DNA of 64,000 bases from Pseudomonas vlassakiae (GTDB taxonomy: Bacteria > Pseudomonadota > Gammaproteobacteria > Pseudomonadales > Pseudomonadaceae). Both the position numbers and the translations under genes were made by a program. Shown piece after piece: positions 34,291 to 42,868 of the stretch; position 1 is the first letter of the stretch, and the number at the start of each line of letters is the position of its first letter. The DNA lies in the NCBI RefSeq assembly GCF_014269035.2, contig NZ_JABWRP020000014.1:1-64000 (forward strand). The letters are read 5' to 3'. The notes beneath the pieces were generated by a model. It was not told where the DNA came from, ran no database searches, and saw nothing but the letters and a program-made list of their open reading frames with translations.

Positions 34291-34477
34291 CCTGTGAGAT
34301 CGAGCGCCGCCCGCGCGGCGCATCGCGGATGAATCCGCTCCTACAGTTTGTGGAACGTGCCGAACCTGTTACGCCATGGTTGCCAGCCTTGACCTCACAG
34401 GCATGGCCACGTTGCAACTAGCTGTAGGAGCGGATTCATCCGCGATGCGCCGCGCGGGCGGCGCTAGACCTCACAGG
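34291..34477. repeat. Inverted pair of REP elements
   Basis: Two copies of a 44-base sequence lie in exact inverted orientation at 34303-34346 and 34422-34465, extended by matching CCTGTGAG/CTCACAGG ends. Each copy has its own hairpin potential and contains the 'CGCGGATGAATCCGCTCCTACAG' REP core. The 75-base spacer has no gene. It separates the lactate-permease-like gene from the efflux pair. Confidence 0.85.
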
Positions 34478-34541
34478 CGCAATAAATCTCAAGGCGAACA
34501 CCTGTTTCCACACCCATACCCCCTCAAGTACAGTCGGTGCC

Positions 34542-36191
34542 ATGGATAAATACACCCCACGCCAGTGGCTCCCGCACGAGAAGCCCAGCCTCCCCGGCTC
34601 CCCTTCCACGCCCCTGCACACGCCGGCCAAGCGCCTGGCGTTCGGCGTGGTTGGCCTGCTGGTGGCCATTACCGGCGGCCTGGGTAACGCACTGGTCACC
34701 GCCAACCTGGTATTCCTGCAAGGCGCGCTGGGCGCGACCAGCGCCGAGATGGCCTGGTTGCCGGCGGCCTATGTGATGACCAACGTGTCGATCAACCTGC
34801 TGCTGGTCAAGTTTCGCCAGCAGTTCGGCCTACGCGCCTTCACCGAGGTGTTCCTGGTGCTCTACGCCCTGGTCACCTTCGCCCACCTGTTTGTCAACGA
34901 CCTCAACTCGGCCATCGCCGTGCGCGCCGCCCATGGCATGGTCGGCGCAGCGCTCAGTTCGCTGGGCCTTTACTACATGATCCAGGCATTCCCTGAACGC
35001 TGGCGGCTCAAGGCCATGGTGCTGGGCCTGGGGGCCTCGCAATTGGCCCTGCCGCTGGCGCGGATCTTCTCCGAAGACCTGCTGCAGATCGCCGAATGGC
35101 GTGGCCTTTACCTGTTCGAACTGGGCCTGGCACTGGCCGCGCTGGGCTGCGTGTTGCTACTCAAGCTGCCGCCCGGTGACCGCTTCAAGACGTTCGAGCC
35201 GCTGGACTTTCTCACCTTTACCTTGATGGCCGGCGGCGTCGCCCTGCTGTGCGCCGCGCTGTCGCTCGGGCGTATCGACTGGTGGCTGGAAGCGCCCTGG
35301 ATCGGCGTCGCCCTGGCCGCTTCGATCGCCTTGATCTTCACTGGCCTGGCGATCGAGCATAACCGCCAGAACCCGCTGCTGATGACACGCTGGCTGGGCA
35401 GTGGCGCGATCATCCGCCTGGGCTTGTGCGTCATCCTGATCCGCATGGTCACCTCGGAGCAATCCACCGGCGCCGTGGGCTTTCTGCAACTGCTGAACAT
35501 GGGCAGCGAGCAGATGCGCTCGCTGTACTGGATCATGCTGCTCGGCGCCGTGGCGGGCCTGGCCACCAGCGCATTGACCATCGATCCCAAGCACCTGGTG
35601 ATCCCGCTGTTCATCTCGTTGCTGGCGATGGCCACCGGGGCGTTCATGGACAGCAGCTCAAGCAACCTCACGCGCCCGGCACAGATGTACTTCAGCCAGT
35701 TCCTGCTGGCCTTCGGCAGCACCTTCTTCCTCGGCCCGTCCATGGCCCTGGGCATCAGCCACGTGCGTGCCAACCCACGCAACCTGGTGAGTTTCTCGGT
35801 GCTGTTCGGCATCTGCAACAACCTCGGCGGCCTGATCGGCGCAGCGCTGCTGGGCACCTTCCAGACCTGGCGCGAGAAGTTCCACTCCAGCCACCTGATG
35901 GACCGCCTCAGCTACCTCGAACCGCTGGTCAATGCCCGCGTGCAAAGTGGCGGCGCCGGTTACGCCGGGGTCCTCGCCGACCCGGCATTGCGCAGCGAGG
36001 CCGGCATGCGCGTGCTGGCCAGCGCCGCCACCCGCGAGGCCAACGTGATGGCCTACAACGACGTGTTCGTACTGATCGGCAGCATCGCCGTGCTGACCAT
36101 GATCTGGATTACCCTTCGCGGCTCCTGGCTCTGGTATGTCGCCCGCCAGGCTGCTTCATCCGACTCCACCCGCGGTACTGCCCACCAATGA
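34542..36191 (+). CDS. MFS drug-efflux transporter, DHA2/EmrB-like
   Basis: The 549-residue protein has about 14 membrane helices from residue 32 on. Helical blocks 'LPAAYVMTNVSINLLLVKFRQQFGLR' (motif A region) and 'WRGLYLFELGLALAALGC' (motif C-like region) place it in the two-component DHA2 group. The N-terminal 30 residues are cytoplasmic and proline-rich. A long periplasmic loop near residue 460 precedes the last helix. Its stop overlaps the start of the HlyD-family gene (ATGA), so the two form an inner-membrane/adaptor efflux pair. No outer-membrane channel gene is adjacent; a TolC-type protein encoded elsewhere would be needed. The substrate is unknown. Confidence 0.85.
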   Translation: MDKYTPRQWLPHEKPSLPGSPSTPLHTPAKRLAFGVVGLLVAITGGLGNALVTANLVFLQGALGATSAEMAWLPAAYVMTNVSINLLLVKFRQQFGLRAFTEVFLVLYALVTFAHLFVNDLNSAIAVRAAHGMVGAALSSLGLYYMIQAFPERWRLKAMVLGLGASQLALPLARIFSEDLLQIAEWRGLYLFELGLALAALGCVLLLKLPPGDRFKTFEPLDFLTFTLMAGGVALLCAALSLGRIDWWLEAPWIGVALAASIALIFTGLAIEHNRQNPLLMTRWLGSGAIIRLGLCVILIRMVTSEQSTGAVGFLQLLNMGSEQMRSLYWIMLLGAVAGLATSALTIDPKHLVIPLFISLLAMATGAFMDSSSSNLTRPAQMYFSQFLLAFGSTFFLGPSMALGISHVRANPRNLVSFSVLFGICNNLGGLIGAALLGTFQTWREKFHSSHLMDRLSYLEPLVNARVQSGGAGYAGVLADPALRSEAGMRVLASAATREANVMAYNDVFVLIGSIAVLTMIWITLRGSWLWYVARQAASSDSTRGTAHQ

Positions 36192-37330
36192 CCGAACAAA
36201 CCCGCACCACGACCACCACCGCCATCGCCGAAACCCCGGAAGGCAGCACACCGCCCAGCGAACCGACCAGCCCGGTGCGCACACGGCGGGTGCGCATCCT
36301 GTCCTCGATCAGCTTCGCCTGTGTGGCCCTGGCCGGCATCCTGCTGGTGCTCTACGCCTGGAACCTGCCACCCTTCAGCAGCACCATCGAAAGCACCGAA
36401 AACGCCCTGGTCCGCGGCCAGGTGACGATCATCGGCCCGCAGCTGAGCGGCTATGTCGTCGACGTGCCGGTGCATGACTTCCAGTTCGTCAAGGCCGGCG
36501 ACCTGCTGGTGCAGCTGGACGACCGCATCTACAAACAGCGCCTGGCCCAGGCCATCGCCCAACTGCAACAGCAGCAGGCCGCGCTGGCCAACAACCTGCA
36601 GCAGCGCAACAGTGCCGAAGCCACCATCGCCCAGCGCCAGGCGGCGATCGGCGATGCCGCGGCCCAGGCGACCAAGGCCAAGGCGGACCTCGGCCGCAAC
36701 CAGGCTCTGGTCAGCGATGGTTCGGTGTCGCGCAGCGCGCTGGACCTGGCCCGCGCCAGCGAGGCTGCCGCCGTCGCCAGCCTGGCCCAGGCCAAGGCCG
36801 CGCTGGAAATCGCCCGCCAGGACCGCGAAACGGTGATCGTCAACCGCGCCTCGCTGGAGGCCTCGGTGGAAAACGCCAAGGCCGCCGTCGAACTGGCCCG
36901 CATCGACCTCGACAACACCCGCGTCACCGCCCCGCGTGACGGCCAGCTGGGGCAGATCGGCACGCGCCTGGGGGCCTACGTCAACTCGGGCGCGCAACTG
37001 ATGGCGCTGGTGCCCGATACCCTGTGGGTGATCGCCAACATGAAGGAAACCCAGATGGCCGACGTGCGTATCGGCCAGCCGGTGAGCTTCACGGTCGATG
37101 CCTTGAACCACCTCAAGCTGTACGGCCATGTGCAACAGATTTCGCCGGCCACCGGCTCGGAGTTCGCCCTGCTGCAGGCCGACAATGCCACGGGCAACTT
37201 CGTCAAGATCGCCCAGCGCATCCCCGTGCGTATCACCGTCGACCCCGACCAACCGGATGCTGCGCGCTTGCGCCCGGGGATGTCAGTGGTGGTCAGCATC
37301 GATACCCGGGAGCCGCAAGGGCATCATTGA
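36188..37330 (+). CDS. HlyD/EmrA-family periplasmic adaptor
   Basis: The 380-residue protein has a Thr/Pro-rich cytoplasmic arm (1-35) and one membrane helix (about 37-59). A split biotinyl-lipoyl domain follows ('TENALVRGQVTIIGPQLSGYV' and 'DNTRVTAPRDGQLG'), separated by a long Gln/Ala-rich coiled-coil hairpin (about 115-240). A beta-barrel part is at the end. It links the MFS transporter encoded immediately upstream to an outer-membrane channel. The start overlaps the transporter stop by four bases. The frame is open far upstream, but that part overlaps the transporter gene. Confidence 0.88.
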   Translation: MTEQTRTTTTTAIAETPEGSTPPSEPTSPVRTRRVRILSSISFACVALAGILLVLYAWNLPPFSSTIESTENALVRGQVTIIGPQLSGYVVDVPVHDFQFVKAGDLLVQLDDRIYKQRLAQAIAQLQQQQAALANNLQQRNSAEATIAQRQAAIGDAAAQATKAKADLGRNQALVSDGSVSRSALDLARASEAAAVASLAQAKAALEIARQDRETVIVNRASLEASVENAKAAVELARIDLDNTRVTAPRDGQLGQIGTRLGAYVNSGAQLMALVPDTLWVIANMKETQMADVRIGQPVSFTVDALNHLKLYGHVQQISPATGSEFALLQADNATGNFVKIAQRIPVRITVDPDQPDAARLRPGMSVVVSIDTREPQGHH

Positions 37331-37441
37331 GCACCGCTTTGTGAACCCTGTCCAGATGCCGTACTGCCATGATTGCGCCGCTCTAACCCGTGGGTTCTAA
37401 TGCCGCCCACTGGTTAACTTGCCTCCCAAGGACGCTTGATC

Positions 37442-38074
37442 ATGTACAGGACGATCGCACCGCTGGCGCTGCTGGCCACCCTGGCCGGCTGCTCGGACAC
37501 CCACAACGCCAACGAGGCCAATTTCCGCAAGGCGGCCCAGGCTTACCTCGACACGCAGTATCCCCATTGCTTCGTGGTCACTGACTTCCCCGCCAAGACC
37601 CAGGACTTCGACGTCACCGGCACCAACAAGGCGCTGCATGCGCTGGCCGGGGTCGGAATCGTCAGCGAGAAGGAAATCGCTCGCGTCGAAGTGCCGGAGC
37701 GCCTGTGGCAGCCGGCCCGCACCGATATCTACTACGCCTATGACCTCACCGAGGAAGGCCGCAAGTACTACAAGGCGGGTGCGCAGAAGATGCTCAACGG
37801 CCAGACCCGCGGCGGGCTGTGCTTCGGCAAGGCCGAGGTCACGGCGATCGAGCAGTTCAGCGAGCCGGGCCAGATGAGGGGGCACACCGTGTCCGATGTG
37901 ACCTATGCCTACAAGGTCACCGGGCTGCCTGACTGGGCGGCCAATGACCAGGTCAGGGCCAGCATCCGTGATCTGGGTAATGCGCTGGCGACCCATCAAA
38001 CGCCGGCGCGGGAAAAGCGCGTGATGGTGCTGACCAACAACGGTTGGGTGCACGAACGGCTGTTCGAGCAATAG
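37442..38074 (+). CDS. Putative lipoprotein of unknown function
   Basis: The 210-residue protein has a lipoprotein signal peptide ending in L-A-G-C (Cys17). The mature part carries alpha/beta sequence with 'YLDTQYPHCFVVTDFPAKTQDFDVTG' and paired 'DIYYAYDLTEEGRKYY' blocks. Proteins of this sort recur in pseudomonads as uncharacterised lipoproteins. AAGGA lies nine bases before the ATG at 37442. Asp after the lipobox +1/+2 positions (Cys-Ser-Asp) gives no clear retention signal. It is a single-gene unit. Confidence 0.7.
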   Translation: MYRTIAPLALLATLAGCSDTHNANEANFRKAAQAYLDTQYPHCFVVTDFPAKTQDFDVTGTNKALHALAGVGIVSEKEIARVEVPERLWQPARTDIYYAYDLTEEGRKYYKAGAQKMLNGQTRGGLCFGKAEVTAIEQFSEPGQMRGHTVSDVTYAYKVTGLPDWAANDQVRASIRDLGNALATHQTPAREKRVMVLTNNGWVHERLFEQ

Positions 38075-38396
38075 CCCTGCGGCGTCTCGTCGCAGGCCCT
38101 GGCCCCTTGGGCAAATCGGTCGCAAGCCGTAGAATCGCGCTTCCTTTTCGCCCGTCGCCTTGAACGGTGGCAACCGGCAGCAACGACAGAGTCCAGGCCT
38201 GAACACATGACGCCCATGTGAACTAGGCTCAACCGACCCCGCCTGGCCCGGCTCTTTCAGGGCCCAGCGGTTGAGTCTTGCCCAGGTCGCATCCAGCCCA
38301 GGCACATCCGTGCACCTTCCTCTGCCCTCGACGGGGCGACCTGGCGTGCGCGCTCGAAAAGGCGTTTTCCGACCGCCACTCCAACTTGAGGTACGT
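38075..38396 (+). other. Intergenic leader upstream of the MFS gene, potentially structured
   Basis: These 322 bases have no supported gene. An eight-base inverted repeat (CTCAACCG at 38228-38235, CGGTTGAG at 38268-38275) encloses a second imperfect hairpin (CTGGCCC...GGGCCCAG). Together they form a possible branched RNA element about 120 bases before the start codon. I recognise no known riboswitch core. Confidence 0.35.
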
Positions 38397-39695
38397 ATGT
38401 CTCCGCGTTTGCTGGCCATGGCGCTGGCGCCCCTGCTCGGGCTGTTCATCATTGCCCTGGGCAACGGCTTCATGTCTTCCCTTACCACCCTGCGCCTGGA
38501 CGCTGCCGGCGAATCGGCAACGACCATCGGTATCGTGTCGTCGACCTATTTCATCGGCCTGACCCTCGGCGCCATCTTCAACGACCGGCTGATCCTGCGC
38601 ATCGGCCATATCCGCGCCTACACCAGCTTCGCCTCGCTGATCGCCGCGACCATTCTGCTGCAGGGGCTGTTCTATGACGCCACCTGGTGGTCGGTGCTGC
38701 GCCTGATCAATGGCTGGGCAGCCGTCGGCGTGTTCCTGGTGATCGAAAGCTGGCTGCTGCTGGCCGGTGACGCGAAAATCCGCGGGCGCCTGCTGGCGCT
38801 GTACATGATCGCCTTCTATGGCGCCGGTGTGATAGCCCAGGCCGGCCTTGGCGAGATCACCCACCTGGGCGACAGTGCCCCGTTCATGCTGGCCGGCATG
38901 CTCGCCGCGTTGTCGGTCCTGCCGATCGTGATCCTGCCACGGGTGTCGCCGCTGCTGGACCAGGTCGAGCCGCTCAAGCCCCGCCAGCTGCTGGGCGTGG
39001 CGCCGTCGGGGCTGGTCGGCTGCTTCGGCTCCGGGGTGGTGATTGCCGGCATCTACGCGCTGCTGCCGCTGTACCTGCAGCGCATCGGCCTGGATGTCGG
39101 TGAAGTCGGCAACATGATGGCCTGGGTGATCCTCGGCGCCATGCTGCTGCAGTACCCGGTGGGGCGCTGGTCGGACCGCAAGGACCGCCAGGATGTGCTG
39201 ATCGCCCTGGCTGCGCTGTGCATGGTGCTGTCGCTGGTCACGGTGTTCCTGCCTTCGGATTCGGCCCTGCTGCCGGCCGTGATGTTCCTGCTCGGTGGCG
39301 GCGTGTTCGCGCTGTACCCGGTGGCCGTCAGCCATGCCGCCGACCGCGCCCCGTCCGATGCCCTGGTGCCGATGATCCAGGGCCTGCTGCTGATCAACTC
39401 GCTGGGCTCGGCCATGGCGCCGCTGGCCATCTCGCCGGCGATGACCGAATTCGGCGAAGTGGGGCTGTTCTGGGCCTTTGCCGTGGTCAACCTGGGGATG
39501 GTGTGCTTCTTCCTCTGGCGGCGCGGCAAGCGCCCGGCAGCCGAGCACCCGGCACCGTTCACGGCCTCGACCACCTTCTCGCCGACCGGCGCGGAACTGC
39601 GGGTGACCGAGGACCTGATGCATGCAGCGCAAGAGCATCCGCCGCTGGAACCGGTAACGCCCCCTGCGCCGAGTGCGCAGCCAGAAGCCAAGTAA
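38397..39695 (+). CDS. MFS transporter, YcaD-like
   Basis: The 432-residue protein has 12 predicted membrane helices and a Pro/Glu-rich cytoplasmic tail of about 50 residues. It opens 'MSPRLLAMALAPLLGLFIIALGNGFMSSLTTLRL', then 'NDRLILRIGHIRAY' (motif A after helix 2) and 'GRWSDRKDRQ' (the equivalent motif after helix 8). This pattern is typical of the YcaD group, whose substrates are unknown. GAGG lies six bases before the ATG. A long open frame upstream covers the structured leader and is not used. A clear terminator follows. Confidence 0.82.
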   Translation: MSPRLLAMALAPLLGLFIIALGNGFMSSLTTLRLDAAGESATTIGIVSSTYFIGLTLGAIFNDRLILRIGHIRAYTSFASLIAATILLQGLFYDATWWSVLRLINGWAAVGVFLVIESWLLLAGDAKIRGRLLALYMIAFYGAGVIAQAGLGEITHLGDSAPFMLAGMLAALSVLPIVILPRVSPLLDQVEPLKPRQLLGVAPSGLVGCFGSGVVIAGIYALLPLYLQRIGLDVGEVGNMMAWVILGAMLLQYPVGRWSDRKDRQDVLIALAALCMVLSLVTVFLPSDSALLPAVMFLLGGGVFALYPVAVSHAADRAPSDALVPMIQGLLLINSLGSAMAPLAISPAMTEFGEVGLFWAFAVVNLGMVCFFLWRRGKRPAAEHPAPFTASTTFSPTGAELRVTEDLMHAAQEHPPLEPVTPPAPSAQPEAK

Positions 39696-39698
39696 TGC

Positions 39699-39725
39699 AA
39701 GGGCCGCAATCGCGGCCCTTTTTTT
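39699..39725 (+). terminator. Rho-independent terminator of the YcaD-like MFS gene
   Basis: A nine-base perfect stem AAGGGCCGC/GCGGCCCTT with a four-base AATC loop is followed by an unbroken run of seven T residues, starting four bases after the stop codon. Confidence 0.92.
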
Positions 39726-39806
39726 CGACCGCCCGTCGCCCATCGGGCACCCTGCCCACCTCGACGAGCCAAACGAATGACAGATCATCCCTCCAGGAGA
39801 CGTGCC

Positions 39807-40112
39807 ATGATCCGCATTCACTCGCTGTTGCTCGCCCTTGCCTTGGGCACCGCCGCTGCCACCAGTTACGCCGCCACGGACACGACCCACACCGACAGCC
39901 ATCCGCAAACCGACCAGCGTGGCGGCAAGACTGCGGGTGAAGGCAGCAGCGTCAACAGCCCGGGCAGCGGCCGCAACAATGACAGCAGCGACACCGGCAG
40001 CAACTCGGACGCCGCCGATGGCGCGGCCGGTGGCTCCAACAGCACCGGTGAGGCCACAGGCTCAGGCGCCGGGAGCACCGGGGGCAACGCCGAAGACCAG
40101 GACAGCCGCTGA
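39807..40112 (+). CDS. Small secreted Ser/Gly/Asn-rich protein
   Basis: The 101-residue protein has a cleavable signal peptide (about residues 1-24, ending S-Y-A-A). The mature part is almost entirely low complexity: Gly, Ser, Asn, Asp, Thr and Ala, with 'GSGRNNDSSDTGSNSD'-like runs and no hydrophobic core. It has no Cys. It should be unfolded in the periplasm or outside the cell. AGGAGA lies upstream of the ATG at 39807. I know no function. Similar small disordered exported proteins are common in pseudomonads but poorly conserved. Confidence 0.6.
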   Translation: MIRIHSLLLALALGTAAATSYAATDTTHTDSHPQTDQRGGKTAGEGSSVNSPGSGRNNDSSDTGSNSDAADGAAGGSNSTGEATGSGAGSTGGNAEDQDSR

Positions 40113-40160
40113 CCCTCAACTGGTCTACACTGCGGCGCATGGCCCTGCCGAGGAATCGCC

Positions 40161-40712
40161 ATGAACCTCACACCCTGGCTGCTCGCCGCCTTGCTGCCCT
40201 GCACTGCCCTGGCTGCCGGTGGCGACTCTGCCGCACTGTCGATCAGCTCGTCGTCCTTCACCGATGGCGGTGTCCTTGGCCTGCAGCAGGTCGGCCCGGA
40301 CCCCGCCTGCGGCGCCGGTGAGGGGCGCACACCGCAGTTGAGCTGGAAGAACCTGCCTTATGGCACGCAGTCACTGGCCCTGGTGATGTTCGACCCGGAC
40401 GGTGGCAAGGGCCTGGGCGTGGTGCACTGGGTCGCCTATGACATCGACCCGGCGCTCAATGGCCTGGAGGAAGGCGCCGGCTGGAAGACCAGCGAGGCGC
40501 TGATCGTCGGGCGCAACTCGCACGGCACCATGACCTATCGTGGCCCTTGCCCACCGGCCGGGGACAAGCCTCACCACTATGCACTGACCCTGATCGCCAC
40601 CGACCTGCCGCTGGGCACCTTGCCGCAGGAACTGGATCGCGGTGGCTTGATGGAGTTGCTCAAAGACCATGCGCTCGGCGCGCAGAGCCTGGTCGGCCGT
40701 TACGGTCACTGA
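40161..40712 (+). CDS. YbhB/YbcL-type PEBP family protein, exported
   Basis: The 183-residue protein has a signal peptide (about 1-19, ending A-L-A-A). The PEBP fold is recognised by 'SFTDGG' near the N-terminus, 'LALVMFDPDGGKGLGVVHWVAYDI' and 'YRGPCPPAGDKPHHYALTLIATD', which hold the ligand-binding Asp and His residues. The bacterial Raf-kinase-inhibitor-like proteins have no settled function; small-ligand binding in the periplasm is likely. It is followed two bases later by the end of a convergent LysR gene. Confidence 0.85.
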   Translation: MNLTPWLLAALLPCTALAAGGDSAALSISSSSFTDGGVLGLQQVGPDPACGAGEGRTPQLSWKNLPYGTQSLALVMFDPDGGKGLGVVHWVAYDIDPALNGLEEGAGWKTSEALIVGRNSHGTMTYRGPCPPAGDKPHHYALTLIATDLPLGTLPQELDRGGLMELLKDHALGAQSLVGRYGH

Positions 40713-40713
40713 T

Positions 40714-41646
40714 TCATCGCCAGAACCGGGGGTCGTCGACAATGCGCTCATGGCTCGCGAACAACCCCGGCAACTGTTCCTTGAGGTAGTCGATCCAGGT
40801 CCGCACCTTGGCATCCAGGTAATGCCGCGACGGGTAAATCGCATACAGCGCATTCTCACGTAACCGGTACGGCGCCAGTAACCGCCGCAGGCGCCCCTGC
40901 TCGATGGCCTGGCTGGCGGTATAGAACGGCAACAGGCCAATGCCCATGCCCAGTTCGCTGGCCACCAGCATGGCGTCGGCGACGTTGGTCAGGAAGCTGT
41001 CACGCGGGGCGATCACGCACTGGTCCAGGCCTTGGGGGAATACCCAGTCACCTTCATGCATCGGGTAAGCCATGCGCAGGCAGCGGTGCTCGTGCAAGTC
41101 TTGCGGCCGCTCGGGCACGCCATGGGCTTCAAGGTAGCTGGGCGCCGCACAGGGGATGCTGAAGATGGTGCCCAGCGGCACGGCAATCAGCTGCGAATCG
41201 GGCAAGGCCTCGTCCACGGTAATCACCACGTCGTGCCCCTCGGCCAGCGGGTCGGGGTTGCGCTGGGACAGCGTCAGCTCGATGGCCACTTCCGGGCACA
41301 GCGCGTTGTAGCCGGCCACCAGCGGCATCAGCAACAGGCCCAGGCCATGCGGGCAGTGCAGGCGCAGGCAGCCTCGTGGCGTGAGGTGGGCACCGCGTGC
41401 TTCGTCCACGGCCTCATCGGTCAGTGCCATGATCTGCCGCGCCCGCTCCAGAAAGCGCTCGCCCGCTTCGCTCATCCGCAAACGCCGGGTGGTGCGATGC
41501 AACAGGCGGGTCTGCAGCTGGTTCTCAAGCTCCGCAACGATGCGCGACACCTGCGCCGCAGAAATATCGAGGGCATTGGCGGCAGCGGCGAAACTGCCGC
41601 ACTCCACCACCCGGGTAAAGGTACGCATTGCGTGCAGCATGTCCAT
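40714..41646 (-). CDS. LysR-family transcriptional regulator
   Basis: The 310-residue protein has an N-terminal winged helix-turn-helix ('MRTFTRVVECGSFAAAANAL', 'AAQVSRIVAELENQLQTRLLHRTTRRL') and a periplasmic-binding-like effector domain from residue 90. The sub-type with 'LHRTTRRL...' resembles regulators of quinone/redox-responsive or small metabolic genes. It is divergent from the DUF2790 gene at 41771, 124 bases away, which is its most likely target. I chose the ATG at 41646 with AAGGAG nine bases upstream. Confidence 0.88.
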   Translation of the reverse strand: MDMLHAMRTFTRVVECGSFAAAANALDISAAQVSRIVAELENQLQTRLLHRTTRRLRMSEAGERFLERARQIMALTDEAVDEARGAHLTPRGCLRLHCPHGLGLLLMPLVAGYNALCPEVAIELTLSQRNPDPLAEGHDVVITVDEALPDSQLIAVPLGTIFSIPCAAPSYLEAHGVPERPQDLHEHRCLRMAYPMHEGDWVFPQGLDQCVIAPRDSFLTNVADAMLVASELGMGIGLLPFYTASQAIEQGRLRRLLAPYRLRENALYAIYPSRHYLDAKVRTWIDYLKEQLPGLFASHERIVDDPRFWR

Positions 41647-41770
41647 GGCGCCGGGCTCCTTCAGCACTCTTATTCGTACGTTGCAGGCAGGAATCTATCA
41701 CGACTTAGCCCATTTATTGTGCATCACCATTGAATACATCATTGGTAAAACATTGAAAAATGAGCCTGCC

Positions 41771-42031
41771 ATGAAACGTTCGATTGCTTTTGTCGCCCTG
41801 TCTGCCGCCCTTGCTTCGTTCGGCGCCTTCGCCGATGCGCCGGCCAGCCAGCCCGTCGCCAACCACTATGAATACGGCATGCCGCTGGATGTGGCCAAGG
41901 TCATCTCGATCACCCCGGCCAGCAACGCTGCCGACTGCCAGGTCGGTACCGCACACATGGTGTATGTCGACCATCAGGGCCAGAAGCGCGAAATCGACTA
42001 CCGCGAAATGGGCGACTGCTCGCAGCAGTGA
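41771..42031 (+). CDS. DUF2790-family small exported protein
   Basis: The 86-residue protein has a signal peptide (about 1-22, ends 'GAFADA'). The mature domain matches the DUF2790 pattern: 'YEYGMPLDVAKVISI', a central 'DCQVGTAHMVYVDHQGQKREIDYREMGDC' with two cysteines that could form a disulfide. Pseudomonas genomes have many copies, some induced by metals or stress. It is divergent from a LysR regulator and ends one base before the convergent trmK gene. Confidence 0.8.
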   Translation: MKRSIAFVALSAALASFGAFADAPASQPVANHYEYGMPLDVAKVISITPASNAADCQVGTAHMVYVDHQGQKREIDYREMGDCSQQ

Positions 42032-42032
42032 A

Positions 42033-42728
42033 TCAGCCCAGCACCTCGTTGATCCAGCCAATCTGCCGGGCGAAGTCACGCAGCTTCTCCTGCGGGATGG
42101 CACCGCGGGCACGCTCGAAGTTGGCCAGGCTCTGCTGCTTCTGACGCAGCATGCGCTGCCACTTGGTCAGGAAGGCCGGGCTTTTTTCACGCATCAGCAG
42201 AGGCCCGAAATACAGCTCTTCGGCACTGTAGGCCACCGCGTCGGCGGGTTCGGCCACGATGATCTCGTAGTCGAAACGGTTTTCCCGCAGCAGCTCTTCG
42301 TCGACGATCCGGTAACCGTTGTCCATCAGCCAGCCGCGCAGCTCACGCTCATCGCCATTGGGCTGCAGAATCAGCCGCTCGCGGCCGTTCAGGCGCGCCT
42401 TGCCACGCTCGAGAATCTCGCACATGGTCTTGCCACCCATGCCGCACAGGCTGATGGCGGTGATGCGATCACTGGCCTCGATGGCCTCCAGGCCGTCGGC
42501 CAGGCGCACGGTGACGGTGTCCGTCAGGCCGTTGCGACGCACATTGCGCTGGGCCGAGGCATAGGGTGTCTGCGCCACCTCACCGGCCACCCCGGCTTCG
42601 ATCACGCCACGCAGCGCCAGTGCCACCGGCAGGTAACCATGGTCCGAGCCGATATCGGCCAGCCGCGCACCCTGCGGCACATGCGCCGCCACACGCTCCA
42701 GGCGCATCGATAATGTCTGTTCGTTCAA
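42033..42728 (-). CDS. trmK: tRNA (adenine-N1)-methyltransferase, TrmK-like
   Basis: The protein has 231 residues. A Rossmann methyltransferase motif 'LADIGSDHGYLPVALA' binds S-adenosylmethionine. 'ISLCGMGGKTMCEIL' and 'LILQPNGDERELRGWLMDNGY' are hallmarks of the TrmK family, which methylates adenine 22 of tRNA. The C-terminal half is a helical coiled-coil ('KWQRMLRQKQQSLANFERAR'). The start is taken as TTG at 42728 with AAGGGG six bases upstream; an ATG at 42707 would shorten it by seven residues. It is a single gene converging on the DUF2790 gene. Confidence 0.8.
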   Translation of the reverse strand: MNEQTLSMRLERVAAHVPQGARLADIGSDHGYLPVALALRGVIEAGVAGEVAQTPYASAQRNVRRNGLTDTVTVRLADGLEAIEASDRITAISLCGMGGKTMCEILERGKARLNGRERLILQPNGDERELRGWLMDNGYRIVDEELLRENRFDYEIIVAEPADAVAYSAEELYFGPLLMREKSPAFLTKWQRMLRQKQQSLANFERARGAIPQEKLRDFARQIGWINEVLG

Positions 42729-42868
42729 CTCCGGCCCCTTGCTCGGCAATCGGCGGCGATTCTGACTGCCAGGGCGGGTTAATTCAATGCATAAGCGCCC
42801 GTCGGCTCGACCCTCGCGACAGGCTCGCGTAGGCTTGCCGCTTTCCTTCCGTAGCAAGGCGAACCTAC

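Noticed and set aside
35426-36187. An upstream extension of the HlyD-family gene of more than 250 codons
   Set aside because: It lies within the MFS transporter gene in another frame. The adaptor's own start overlaps the transporter stop by four bases, and the membrane helix then falls at the expected position.
38271-38396. A 42-codon N-terminal extension of the YcaD-like transporter
   Set aside because: The extension is Pro/Arg-rich and unlike the family; the ATG at 38397 has a good ribosome-binding site and places the first helix at the N-terminus.
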